This document shows, piece after piece, positions 43,886-55,500 of a stretch of 64,000 nucleotides of DNA. The notes below the pieces were generated by a model that worked only from the letters and a program-made list of their open reading frames with translations, had not been told where the DNA came from and searched no databases. Within the stretch, counting starts at the first letter, position 1, and every line of letters begins with the position of its first letter. This DNA is from Miscanthus floridulus (lineage: Eukaryota > Streptophyta > Magnoliopsida > Poales > Poaceae). The translations under genes and the position numbers were made by a program. The stretch spans positions 3,434,804-3,498,803 of the forward strand of contig NC_089586.1 of assembly GCF_019320115.1 (NCBI RefSeq), written 5' to 3'.

Positions 43886-44891
43886 GCTGGCTGCGTCTGG
43901 TCGGTCGGACCTGTGCGTTCGGTCACCCTGAATTTCAGTGGACAGTGGTGCCAACGGCTCTATTTTGTGGAGGGCTTCTATTTAAGTTCTATGGCCGGTT
44001 CAAGCTCACTTTCTTTTCCATTTATATTGACATAGCTACATTGTGAGCTTAGCCAAAGTCCTCCCACTCATCTCCATCATTGATTCATCATCTTTATAAG
44101 ATTGAGAGTGAATCCAAGTGCATTGCTTGAGTGATTGCATCTAGAGGCACTTAGTGTTCGTGTTTTGCCGCGGGATTCGCTTGTTACTCTTGGTGGTTGC
44201 CACCACCTAGATGGCTTGGTGCAGCGAAGATCGTCGAGCGGAGGAAGGTGTTTGTCTCTGGCTCCGATCGTAGTGATTGTGAGGGGTTCTTAACCTTTCT
44301 CCAGCGGAGAGCCAAAAGGTACTCGTGGCTTGTGTGATCCTCATCTTGTGTTGGTTGTGCGGCACCCTATTGAGGATTTGGCGTGTGATGTCAATTAGCG
44401 TATGAACCTCTAAGTGAGTGAATCGCCACAACGAGGACTAGCTTGTCGGCAAACAAGTGAACCTCAATAAAAAATCTTGTGTCATCTTGCTCCGAGGATT
44501 TCTTGATTGATTGTGATTGATTGGCTCCATCATATTATGATTGGCTCTATCCTCGACACGGCCGTATAATCATGACATCCCTTCACTTGTAATTATATTT
44601 CTAGTGTTGCTTTGCTCTTTAGTGTAATTAGTTTTGAGAGCAAGCTTGTGTCGAGTCTAGTAGTTAGTGTGGCTCTTTAGTTAGTCTTTGAGAGTACTCT
44701 AACTTAGTGTAGTGACATAGCCTTCGTGTGCTTAGAGATCATAGTCACTAGAATTATGGTAGATGGCTTGTATTTTTAGTAGGCTAGCGTAATTTTTGTT
44801 TTGTCTCATATTTGTCTAACCGGTTTGTTAAGTGTTGTTGTAGAAATTTTTAATAGGCTATTCATCATCCTCTATTCATTAGGACCTTTCA
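43886..44891 (+). mobile_element. Copia LTR fragment, same subfamily as the 5' LTR at 9285-10410
   Basis: It begins GCTGGCTGCGTCTGGTCGG, matching about 9391 onward of the 5' LTR, and ends GGACCTTTCA at 44891. It shares TTGATTGATTGTGATTGATT and AGCTTGTGTCGAGTCTAG with that LTR. It may be what is left of the 3' LTR of the interrupted Copia element, but no polypurine tract or coding sequence precedes it. Confidence 0.65.
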
Positions 44892-45010
44892 TCAATTTAT
44901 GTACCGCTTGTGTTAGGACATCAGTTGGGAAAGATATTATAGTAAGCGTCCATTGTTATTGTAAGAATGTGGTCTTTGGATACAATGATTATAACTGAAT
45001 GATTTGTGTT

Positions 45011-45560
45011 CACTATGCTATTAAGGGCCGTTTATTGTTTTGTTATCACCATCGTCGTTGGTGGTGCAAACGTCCAACACCGTCGCTATACATATTATGC
45101 GGCAGGGATAAAAGTGTATCACCGCCGAATAGTTAATAACCCGGCATCGACTAAACGATCATCAAAGGCGGATCGTGGTACAAGGTGACGGTGACCATGA
45201 CCTTTGTACTGACGGATCATACGCTGAAGCGATGGTGGTGTTAACCTCTACACAGGCGTCTCAGCCGTCAAACCAACAGTAAACCCGCACCGCTGACAGT
45301 CGGATCGAAGTATAAGGCGACGGTGCTGGTGACCACTACACAGACGGTTGATGTGCCCACACGATGGTTTTGATAGCCTCGACACAGTCAGATCATTTGC
45401 CAATGCGACGGTGTTAGTGTACCTCCATAGTCGGGTCGTGCTCCAATACGACTGAAGTAAGGACCTAATCACGGATGGATCAGCCAATCGACGGTGTTAG
45501 TGTACACCGCAGTCGGTCCCAGATGCCGACGGTGAAAGCTATGACCATCACTGTCGACAG
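45011..45560. mobile_element. CACTA-like terminus with subterminal repeats (putative)
   Basis: A possible terminus CACTATGCTATTAAGGGCC starts at 45011. Over the next 550 bp a core of (G)CGACGGTG or its complement CACCGTCG/CACCGCCG recurs about ten times in both orientations, for example near 45079, 45120, 45316, 45405, 45491 and 45515. Two of these extend to GACGGTGTTAGTGTAC. Such degenerate GC-rich 10-20 bp subterminal arrays are typical of grass CACTA transposons. I did not find the opposite end or a transposase. Confidence 0.42.
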
Positions 45561-45634
45561 CTTACTGCCGAGGCCGAAATTGGACTGCGATATGGGTTAC
45601 GACGTGACTATAAAATATGCGAATATAGCAGTGC

Positions 45635-48600
45635 TTGGGCGATAACATCAAGAAGCCACCCCGCACGTTAGCATCATCGAAGATCAATCTGCGTTCCTAT
45701 AACCGAGCACAGCTGATGGAGAACCTGAGGTCCCTCGCCAAGCAAAACACCCTGATGCTACCATTCGCCGTCGTCGACACCTCCACCACCTCGATGGCAA
45801 ATGGGCAGGGCACCACCAATGGCAAGAAGAAGAAGGCGATGCTAACAAGACAGGTGGCCAAACTTGTCCTGAAGCCTTACAAGAGCAAGCAGCGGGCCGC
45901 TGCCGCTACTGATGAAGATGAAGACGCCATCGTTGCCGATGACGATGACCCCTTCGCCATGGTGCTCGTCGTTCGCAACGAGTCCGCAGGAACGGAGCTG
46001 ATGTACGTGCCGCACTGGGAGTCCGAGTCCGTGCGCATCACCCCACACGATAGAGGCGGCGTACAACGAGCAGGTGCGATCGGACGAGACGTGATTGGGC
46101 GACGACCTGGACGGCGTCCCGGAGGACCCTGAGCTGGAAGAGGAGTGCCATTGTTTGCAGGTCTTGGTATAAGTTCATGGGCCTGCGCGCAATCATCGGT
46201 AACATTCATGTATCATTAATTTCTGTGTTCATAACATGTATTATTTGTGTTTTTGAGTTTTTAACATGAAGGAAGCCCTAACATATATTTTCATGTATAG
46301 AGTTTGAGTTAATTAACACAAGGAAATCGATCCTGAGATATATATTTTTGTGTACAAACACAGGTAAAAGGGAGTTTTTGAATTGGAAAGGATCCGTACT
46401 TACTTTCGTGGTCGGCATGTTCCTAACACAAAATGTAACTAACGTTACATCAAGGTAGGCTAAACTCAGATCTATTGGATCATTTTTTTATACAATTAAT
46501 TAGTTTTCAAATTAATTGCTTGGACAGTCCTAATTAACTACCATTCTGGATTTTTCAGCAATGTTTTCATGAACATTGTTGCGAAATTCTCCTTTGCGAA
46601 GAATGGAAGCAATGCCGGCCAAAGTACAAATGTAACGTTGATAACAGATGGATGTGATTCAGGAGTGTTTGAACGACGTGATAATAAGCACATAAACCAG
46701 CTCATTGCATCAGGAGAAATATCAAATTGGGACAGGGGCAGAGAGCATATAAAGGAGGTGTTGAAGGAAAGGTTCGAAGATTCGACGGTTACGAAAATTT
46801 TACAGGATATTAAATCTTTCCTGCTTGAGGAAGCCTACAAAAATGGGTATCGGAAGGAGGAAACAGATGAAACAATTGATTGGGACGCTCTACTGCACGC
46901 ATCGTTTGGTGAAATTGAAGAATGCATCAAGGACCGTGGAACTCACTGCCAGATGGCATTCAGAATACTAGTACATAGTCACAAACTGTACCATATAAAA
47001 TTTCAATGCATGTCTTCTTCTCTTTTTATGACACCTAATTTTTATCTAGCACCTTTTGTTTTGAATGCCAGCTAGTATTTCTAACATGTATACCAAGATT
47101 TCTAACTAGATAATAATTTTACAGAACAAACTATATTAAGGCACATCCAGACATTTCAATCTAGACTAGAGATTTTTATATTTGATTTTGTTTTACGAGC
47201 ATAACATTTATTAGTTAAAATGTCAATTTCTTGATTCTTTTTCATTAATTTCACAACTTTGTTGCATTGTCCTTATGAAAGCATAAACTTTGTACAAAGT
47301 AGTACTCCTTCTTTATATTTCACTTTCTTTGTTGTAATGAGGTTGAAACTAATTCTCTAGTCGATTAAATGAACAAAAAGTATATTATCTGATATTGTAT
47401 ACTTTCTACAGTTTTTACTCATTCAGATCAAGAGAGATCAAGGAAGCATTGACCTCGAGTGGCTTAGATACATCCCCCGTGCAAAGGCAAAGTAAGATAC
47501 ATATATTTATATACTCGTATTAGTGCTTTGTAAGCTTACAAAAAATATGTGACTCTTTAAGGGACTTTAGCAAAGTAAGACAAATACATTTATATACTAG
47601 CATTAGTGCTTGTAAGATTACACAAAATGTGTCTCTTTAAGGGACTTTAAAGAGTAGCGACACTAAAATATTCATTTTAGTGAATTGATAGTGTAGGTTT
47701 ATATTTTTGCAAATAAAAAAAGTTAGGCACATAATAATGAATAAGTATTCGTATTTTTTTGTCCATTCATTTAAGAAGTACCTACAAAGTATAATAGGGA
47801 TTGGATATAAAAGTGTTGACTGCATCCGTCTCCTATCGCTGAGGGACAGAGGATTTCCTGCAAGCTACCACTTCCAATTTGAAATACTTATTGTCATAGG
47901 AGAGTGCATTTGGAACTAACAAAATTATAACAAATTCTTCTTATTATTTTAGGTTGATGTAAATGTAGCTCGCATAGTGACAAGGCTAGGATGGGTCCCA
48001 CTTCAACCTTTAGGTGATTCTATAGAGTTCCATATGGTGGAAAGTAAGATCATCTTTTAGTTTTTGCCGTGCACAATTACATGCTCGAACTTCAATATTC
48101 CTCATCACCATCTTTTGTTCTTTTAAAGAGAACCTGTCATGGCTAAAATTAAGGAGTATCTTTAGCCCTTATTCAGCAATATCCCTTCACACAAACGGTA
48201 AGTTCTCTAGTTTGAACTGTTAATTTAGTTGCTTTCCTAGAATTCTATCCATGAAATACTATAATATATATAATCTAATATATGATGACAAATATAGGTA
48301 TGAATTGCATTGTCAACAAATAACATTTGGAAAGGTATGCAAATTGATTTGTTTTTTCTGGAAAGGTATGTAAATGGATTTTTTTTTGTTTTCTCAGTAC
48401 TGATGATGTGGTTTATTTGCTATGATAGTTAATATGCGCCAAAAATCGACCGAATTGTGGCGCCTACCCATTTACTGAAGATTGCAAATACTACAAAAGT
48501 CTCTTTGAAATGTTAGTTTCAATATCCACAGTCTATATAATACATCACTGGTAATATATTGTTGCATTTATGATTTTTCTTTTTCTTGAGAAGCTAAACA

Positions 48601-51089
48601 TATAAAGGTTTCAACTAGTGAAACTAAATGTAAAGTTTTCTGTTCTTGCTACTTATTCATAAAGGTACAACATTTTAATTTGTCTTTTCATAAATATTCA
48701 TTATTAAGTACACTTTGTTCTAATAAAGAAAATAATGCAATGTGGTGTTTCATAATAGAGCCAAGCACGATGCCCTTCTGAAGTATAGTCAGCAGGACGA
48801 AGGAGGGCAAATAGACATGGTTGAAAGAATACATGATGCTGCAATGGTCAAACCAAGTCGTGGACACATGTATCAGTGCCAAATTGAAATGGGAAAAAGT
48901 ACAGAAAGGCATAGCACCGATCCTATTATTGAGATACCACCAACTCCACCACATGAATACCCAGAATCATCAAGTGAGGAGCAGTATGAACAAGAGTATC
49001 ACAATATTATTGATATAGAAGATATTGTTCCATATTATGATGTAGAATTGGATCTTCGGGGAATAAAATCTATTGAAAATGCAAAGGGCTATCACATGGA
49101 ACATATATGGTTTTGATCCATCCACATGACAACCCAATCCTAATTCAAAGAAGATACTGTCTACGAACAGGGTACCTTTGCGTATGGCAAGATTTCTCCT
49201 TTAATTAAGACAATAAAAAATATGTTATAAAATACCTCAAAGTATGCATATCTATTTTCTGATACGCCACTTTTGCATTGTATAGGTACATAATCCCATA
49301 TAGGCATGAAATCTTGGACAAGGTTAGTAGTTGTTAGCATCATTCTTCCATTTTTTATAAGTTGTTTTGAACTATGCATTACTCTTTATGGAAGTAAAAA
49401 ACTCATAATGATGAATTGCTTGTATTACTAGTTTGAACCAAGGGTTCATGGTGATCGCAACCCTTACCTCTTTATAATTCATGATTACGATGACCATAGT
49501 GTGGATGTTACAATTCTAGTGAGTTGGTGTGCTTTAATCTCATTTACCACTTATTATAACTATACGCTTTTGAAAATATTACAAGAACAATGCAAGCTTT
49601 CTCTTGGAAAACTCCAATTTAAGATCCATGAATAATTCGAAACTACTTTATTTCATAACAGATACCTTGTCGGACCGCAAACAGAGAAATATTCCCATTG
49701 AATGGCGTACATACTTTCAAATAAATGAGGTACACTATTTTCCATCCTTGTTCTTCTCATAAAGTCACTACTCTATATATATATTCTTACATACACAAAA
49801 CTAAATTGTTTGATGTTGACTAACTGAATATATGTTGGGTAAAACAATCACACAAGCATCAAAGTTGAACACAAGTTTAGGTTGTATTCATTTCTTGATC
49901 GTACTGTACATGTCAGAGGGGGTATTTATAGAGGTCCTAGCATTCACAATCTATATACAATGACCATTCTACCCCCATCTCAAATCTATACACCTCCTTT
50001 AAACTACAAGGGCGAAGTGGTCTTTTTTACTATCCTAGTCTTCATTCTTCGACTTCATTGTCAATCTTTCTGAAGACTTTGTCTTCAGACTTAGCCAATT
50101 CTTGTCTTGTTTTCTCTTGACTTTGCTTGCCTGGCGAAGTCAAATTCTTGTCTTCGCTCCCGACTTGTTCCAATCTTCATCTTATTCGTAGCGAAGACAA
50201 ATCCTTCCAGGCGAAGTCAAAATACCATCTTCGCTCTTTCCTTTTCTATAGACAAACTATGTTACAGAAATTGTAAATCCAACTCCAAAGTTCAGGGGCT
50301 ACGGTTTATGACGAAGTCAAATCCCCAACAATATAGCATTCACTTTTCTAGGTTTTTGCGGATCATTCATCTACCCGTTCACCTATACAAATAAAAAGGG
50401 ATATTTTTTGGAACTTCATAAGGTGTAGGGTGTAATTTGGCATATCATTAACTAATATCGCCAGAGGTATATTATCACTTTAAAAAAAATGTGATGAACA
50501 GTTGTTCAATAAAAGCACTAATTGCATTGCATCATTTACTCAGTTCAAACACAAGAAGGAATTCAACATTTATATCATTTAGGTATATATGGTTATGTTC
50601 TATTTCTTCTATGTGAACAAAATAATTAAAAAGATGATACAAAGTTATTGCTCCTATAGAAACAGAGAAGCTTCAATGGAGTGTAAATACATAATGCAGT
50701 ATGGAACTCCTCACTATTAATTTAGTTATAAAGATAAAAATTTTAAAAATGTTAACAATAAATGCTATTAGTTAGCATCTTTTTCTACCCATTCTCTTAG
50801 GGTTCATTAACCATATATGAACTCACAGAGTCACAGGCACTTATGTTCATTTGGTGTTTCTCATAAGATAAGATTATGACTTTTTAGATGGAGAGATGTC
50901 ATTTTGTTTTTCTTCACAATCATTTATCTTCATATTTGTGTAGGGTACATATGTTGTAGAGAATTTGAGCGCAGTTCTAGGCGTGCAACAATATTATCCG
51001 TGCACTGCATACCAATATCACTGATAGAGTACAACAAAAATTGGGAAGAAAAGGCACGATTCAAGCCTGAATCCAGTGGAAGGCAATGA
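45635..51089 (+). pseudogene. DML: DEMETER/ROS1-like 5-methylcytosine DNA glycosylase, broken
   Basis: Family members remove 5-methylcytosine from DNA in the nucleus by base excision. Exons in order: a basic linker-like first part (45635-46130, no ATG); WKGSVLTFVVGMFLTQNV (46364-46454); NVFMNIVAKF and DETIDWDALLHASFGEIEEC (46559-46970); DQGSIDLEWLRYIPRAK (47427-47491); the HhH motif IGIGYKSVDCIRLLSL with the catalytic Lys (to 47859); VDVNVARIVTRLGWVPLQPL with the catalytic Asp (47953-48043); VMAKIKEYL then TAG (48131-48197); YELHCQQITFGK (48298-48334); the iron-sulphur segment ICAKNRPNCGAYPFTEDCKY (48429-48512). A family-typical acidic segment PIIEIPPTPPHEYPESSSEE follows, then RRM-like C-terminal pieces (FEPRVHGDRNPYLFIIHDY; IPCRTANREIFPLNG; GYICCREFERSSRRATILS to 51089). 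Faults: the TAG at 48163 replaces a Trp codon, the third cluster Cys is Tyr, a 2-bp shift occurs near 49715, and one C-terminal exon is missing. The identity is clear although I have no alignment. Confidence 0.82.
49833..50330. mobile_element. Solo LTR, 498 bp, in an intron of the glycosylase pseudogene
   Basis: It starts TGTTGGG and ends CCCAACA (7-bp inverted repeat) and is flanked by a perfect 5-bp duplication ATATA (49828-49832 and 50331-50335). It contains a TATTTATAGAGG box near 49924 and repeated GCGAAG/CTTCGC motifs. No internal retrotransposon sequence is present, so it is a solo LTR. A C-terminal exon expected in this interval is missing. Confidence 0.85.
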
Positions 51090-52346
51090 CAAAGATAGAG
51101 CCCAACTCAGTTAGATGTCACTAGTGATGAAGGAGCAATTGCAGAGCTATGGATGGATGCATGATTAGAGGGAAAATTGTGCACATTAAGGAGTTGGAAT
51201 CGGGTCTAGGAGTAACAAATTCCATATAAAGTTAAATTTCTCCCTATTCTCTTCTGTCTTCTTGAGTAAGAGGACTAATTGAACGTGTCTTTAAGGTTTG
51301 GCAATTAAAATTGTGTGATAGTTTTATTGATTTCTTTTTATTAGTCATGTTATTCTAATAATTAGTATGCATAACATGTCTAATGAATATTCTTCAGAAC
51401 CTCTAGTGCAAAGTAAGTCTTTTTATTCCCAGAATTTAACAAAAAAAGGCATGTGTTAACTGTTAAGTCACTGTTTTTTAGCTAACTGAGTTTAGCCTAG
51501 TTTATTAGGGTATCCACCTCGACTTGATATGGGTACTCGTATCGAGTGAGACGTCTATAGTGATTTCGTCAATCTCGGTATTCGTCGGTCTAGCATTCGG
51601 TCTTTTGGAGATGCTCATAGGGATAGTTTGTGTATGTGTGTGCATCCACAAGGATAAGTGTCTACTCAGGTATGTGAGTGTCTACACTTATACTGGATTT
51701 CAGAAAAATAATATACATATTTTTAAGTTTAACTAGTTTTTGTGAAAAGTAACGTAACATTTATATTTTCAATTAGGTTGTATCATATATATATTGGCTA
51801 AATTTGAGATTAATTGACTCATCAATTACAAGGACGAATAGCAAAAGAGTGAACAAGAGAAAGTAAAGTGCTTAGTGATAAGCCTTCTCTTCTTCCTCTC
51901 CCCCTCCCCCTCTCCTCCTTTTATAGGGGAGGTGGGAGAAGATGTTCTTTTTATGTCTCTCGGTGAGGCTTCTAATTATAAAAACACCACTAGGAGCTAT
52001 AAATGGACCCTTGGGAGAGTTTGTATTTACAAAAATCCCACTAAAAGCTACAAACAGCCACTAAATATTACTATGTGAGCCCTACTCTACGTAATTTGGC
52101 CCAGAATAAGACGGTGGGGTCCCCAACATTATGACACATCCCCAACAATTAGTTTTATTAGGAAAGTAGACTAAAATGCAATGATTGTGAGGCTCCAATA
52201 CAAAAAAAACAATGTTTTCAAAGAGAAACCTAAAAACATGTGATGTGAAGTTTTGGCACTAGGCCCCTAAAATTAAGTATAGAAATGATCCTGTGGTACA
52301 ACGCTTGCTCGGCAAACTCAGGACGATCAATTTTGGCTGCTGTACC
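51090..52346. other. Intergenic, no supported gene
   Basis: AT-rich with CT tracts (51885-51915). The 51840-52140 part, with a TTTTATAGGGG box and a CCCCAACA-type end near 52125-52148, resembles LTR sequence, but I could not find both ends. Confidence 0.4.
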
Positions 52347-52478
52347 TGTTCTATATAGTTACATCATTCTTTTGTACACGAAAGAAAAAGAACAATACAA
52401 TCAAATTTACATGTTCTATATAATTTCATCGTTCTTTTTGTACAAGAAAGAAAAAGAACAATTCAATCAAATTTACAT
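52347..52478. repeat. 65-bp tandem duplication with hairpin potential
   Basis: Two copies (52347-52411 and 52412-52478) of TGTTCTATATA(G/A)TT...AATCAAATTTACA. Within each copy GTTCTTTTTGTACA and AGAAAGAAAAAGAAC are nearly inverted, so RNA or single-stranded DNA could fold into a stem. It lies just past the 3' end of the receptor kinase gene. Confidence 0.7.
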
Positions 52479-52553
52479 GGTAGCACGTATAGTCGCATCG
52501 CGTCAGTTAACCGCTGGACTTTGATGCGTACGGCACGATCTGTTCTGAGCACA

Positions 52554-55500
52554 TCACACAGTGCAGCTCCGTTCCATGCGTGAGGTGACAGAGCAAGTCC
52601 ATCGGCGAGCCAAGCATGAGCACCCCGTCCCCGTGCCCGCGCGCCGCAGGTCCTGCGCCACCTGCGACATGGCAGGCCGGAACTCTGCCTCTTGCTGCCA
52701 ACGCCACGCCAATCAGAGGAATCAAGCTTATCGATCGATCGATCGGCCAACGGCCGCGCGCGTCGTTGAGGTGCGGGACGACGACTCACCTGTATGCAAC
52801 GGTTGATGATGTCGGCGAAGCGCGACAGCGACCTGACCAGCGGCGGCGGCGCGGCGAGGCGCGGCGAGGCCATCTTCCCCAGCGCGGCGAGGTCGTACAG
52901 CCGCGCGCTCGCCCACGGCACCAGGTGCCTCTCGCCCCTCGCCCGCGAGCTGTCGTACGGTTTGCGCCCGGTGACGAGCTGCAGCATCACGACGCCGAAG
53001 CTGTAGACGTCGCCCTTGGGCGTCCACGCCGCGCCGCCGCCGCCGTCCTGCCGCTTCCGGCGGCTCGTAGCTCAGCGTCACGCCGCAGTAATCCGACAGC
53101 TGAATCGAAGCCGAGCAGACAAACAGTACACACTTGCACACACGATTGGATTCAAGGAGCTCGGAAGTTCCGAAATGTTCTTCGGATCAGAGTATTATTA
53201 CCTGAGGCACGAACGGAGCAAGGCCGCATCCGGAGACCGACACTCTGAGCTCGCCGTAGATCAGGACGTGCTCAGGCCTGAAATGCCGGTGCACCACCTG
53301 CTTCCCGGCGCCCTCATGAAGATACCTTGCAAAGCACACCAGGCACAGACACAGGCTCATCAGCAAAAACACTAGCTTGGATTCATTCACGCATTCAGTA
53401 ACAGCTACACTAGCTTGGATTCAAATTCAACAACGCAAGCAGCAGAGTGTGTCCATGGTGGCGTACTCCAGTGCTTTCGCGGCTTCGAGGGCCACAGCAA
53501 TCCGAGCATCCCAGCGAAGGGTGTCGCCAGCTTCAGACGCCCCGTGCTCGAAACGCAGCATGTCATCCAGAGTGCGGTCGCTGAAGTGCTTGTAGACGAG
53601 CAGCCTTTGGCCGTGCTCCACGCAGCAGCCCACGAGTTCCTCCACGTTGGGGTGCCGGAGCCCGGCGACGCCATGGACGATCTTCAGGAACTCAGCCACC
53701 GGCGTTCTCGCCGCGTCGCCGTCGAGCTTCAGCACTGAAAGCTAGAGAAGAACACAGAGGGATGCATGGTTGAGGCGAGAATGCCAGCCCTGAAGAAACT
53801 GGCTGTATGTACGCGTCAGAGTCGGCGTTCTTGCAAGGTTACTCTACCTTGCTTCCCGTTGGTCGATCTGCTGGATAGACCTTGCCGAAGTAGGTCTCCC
53901 TCATCAGATCCTGGTCGCTGAAACCGTTGGTGTATTGCTGCAGCGATGCAACGGTGAAGAGCATGAAAGGGAGTTGCAGGTGCACTGGCGGGCCTTCTGA
54001 ACTGCGCGGAACATTCTTCTTATCTGACACGATGCTCCCGTTGCTGCTGCTCTTGAAAGATGATCCTGCTGCCTTGACATAATCTCTCGGAGTCCGTTCG
54101 ATCTTCTCCTTAGCAGCTTCAGTGATAACAAATCAACCAAAAAGCAAAAAACATGAACTCAGAATGCACAAATGTTTTTTTGAGTGAAACAGGAGGGGTG
54201 CGCCCCCTACTGGACTTTTATTAAAATTACTCAGAAGTCAGAATGCACAAATGTTAGTGAAATGACAGCTGTACTCTTCCGTGTACCTGAATGAGGGTCT
54301 CTGTCTTTCTCCGGTTTGGCAATGGCAACTGCACGTAGTCTAGGAGGCTCCCTCACCGAGCTCGGCGTGCTCATCTCAGCTCCTCTCAGGTACCCTACAC
54401 GAAGGGACCTCTCCCTGCTCCGTTTCGACGCCGTGAACAGGATCGCAACGACGGCGACTCTCAGCGAACCGGCGGCGAGGATGCTGAACCCGGCGGCCTT
54501 CGCCGGTGACACTCTGTCCTTGTGTCTGCTCGGAGGGGCGTCCTGTGGCGGAGCTGGAATTACATATATAGGTGGGTGTGAGCCAGAGAGGACTGGAGGC
54601 TCTTCTGGTGCAGCTGGTGGTGGTGGCACATGGCTTGGAGGAACCGGAGGCGGCGGCGGAGTCGCCGGAGTTGGGGAGGACTCGGGGGTCGGTGGTTCGG
54701 TGAAATGGTTGCCACTTCGTCTACAAAGAATCAAGCAGCAACGTTTAGTCAGACAGGCAACGAACTACTAGTATAGTGTAGTTGTGTGCTTGAGAAGAGA
54801 AGAGGTAAAGTGAATGATGGCTCGTCAAGTCGTCAGTCTTACAGGAATTTGGAGACTGAGAGCAGCTTGTCTGGGATTGGTCCGGAGAACTGATTGTTCT
54901 CCACGTTCCTGCAAATGTTCAAAAAAATCGGTGAGAGTGAAGATTAGGTGAGAAAAAAATGCAGTAAGAATTGTTAAGATAGCTTAACAGTGTCAGAGAG
55001 TAGTATTTGTTTGACAGCAAGGAAGTAGAAAGGTCGTTTCAGTGTGAGTTTGACAAAGAAATTACAGATCTGTCAGGGGAAGATCTTGAAGCACGTCGAG
55101 TGTCCCAGTTAGCTGATTGTTCTGCACATGCCTGCAATGTGCACATACACGACAAATTCAGTAAAAAAAAATCACTTTAGGCACAAGAAAACCATCCAAA
55201 AATGAAAAGCTCTGTATAAGGGTGGCACTTACAGTGTTGACAGTGAGCTTAGCTTTGCCATCGAATCCGGAAGTTCTCCACTGAGACTATTTGAAGAAAG
55301 ATCTCCGCAAAGCAGGATCAAGGAGCAAACATCATTGAGATTGAGCTACACACAGGGTGTGCTTCTGACACTGAAGGATAAATTCAGAGTTGGTTCTCTC
55401 TCACAGCCGTGCCAGCGCCGGTGGTAAGCTCTGTGGCAGCGCGCCGCCGATTTGGTTGTTGCTCAGGTCCCTGTGCCGGTGGCGATCGAGTCACAAGATG

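Noticed and set aside
51840..52150. Possible LTR with a TTTTATAGGGG box and a CCCCAACA end
   Set aside because: I could not find a matching TGTTGG start or a target duplication, so the borders are unsupported.
54172..54236. Possible retroelement tail in a receptor-gene intron (GGGGTGCGCCCCCTACTGG ... TTTTATTAAAA)
   Set aside because: It resembles the 3' tail of grass non-LTR elements but is too short, with no target duplication visible, to list as a feature.
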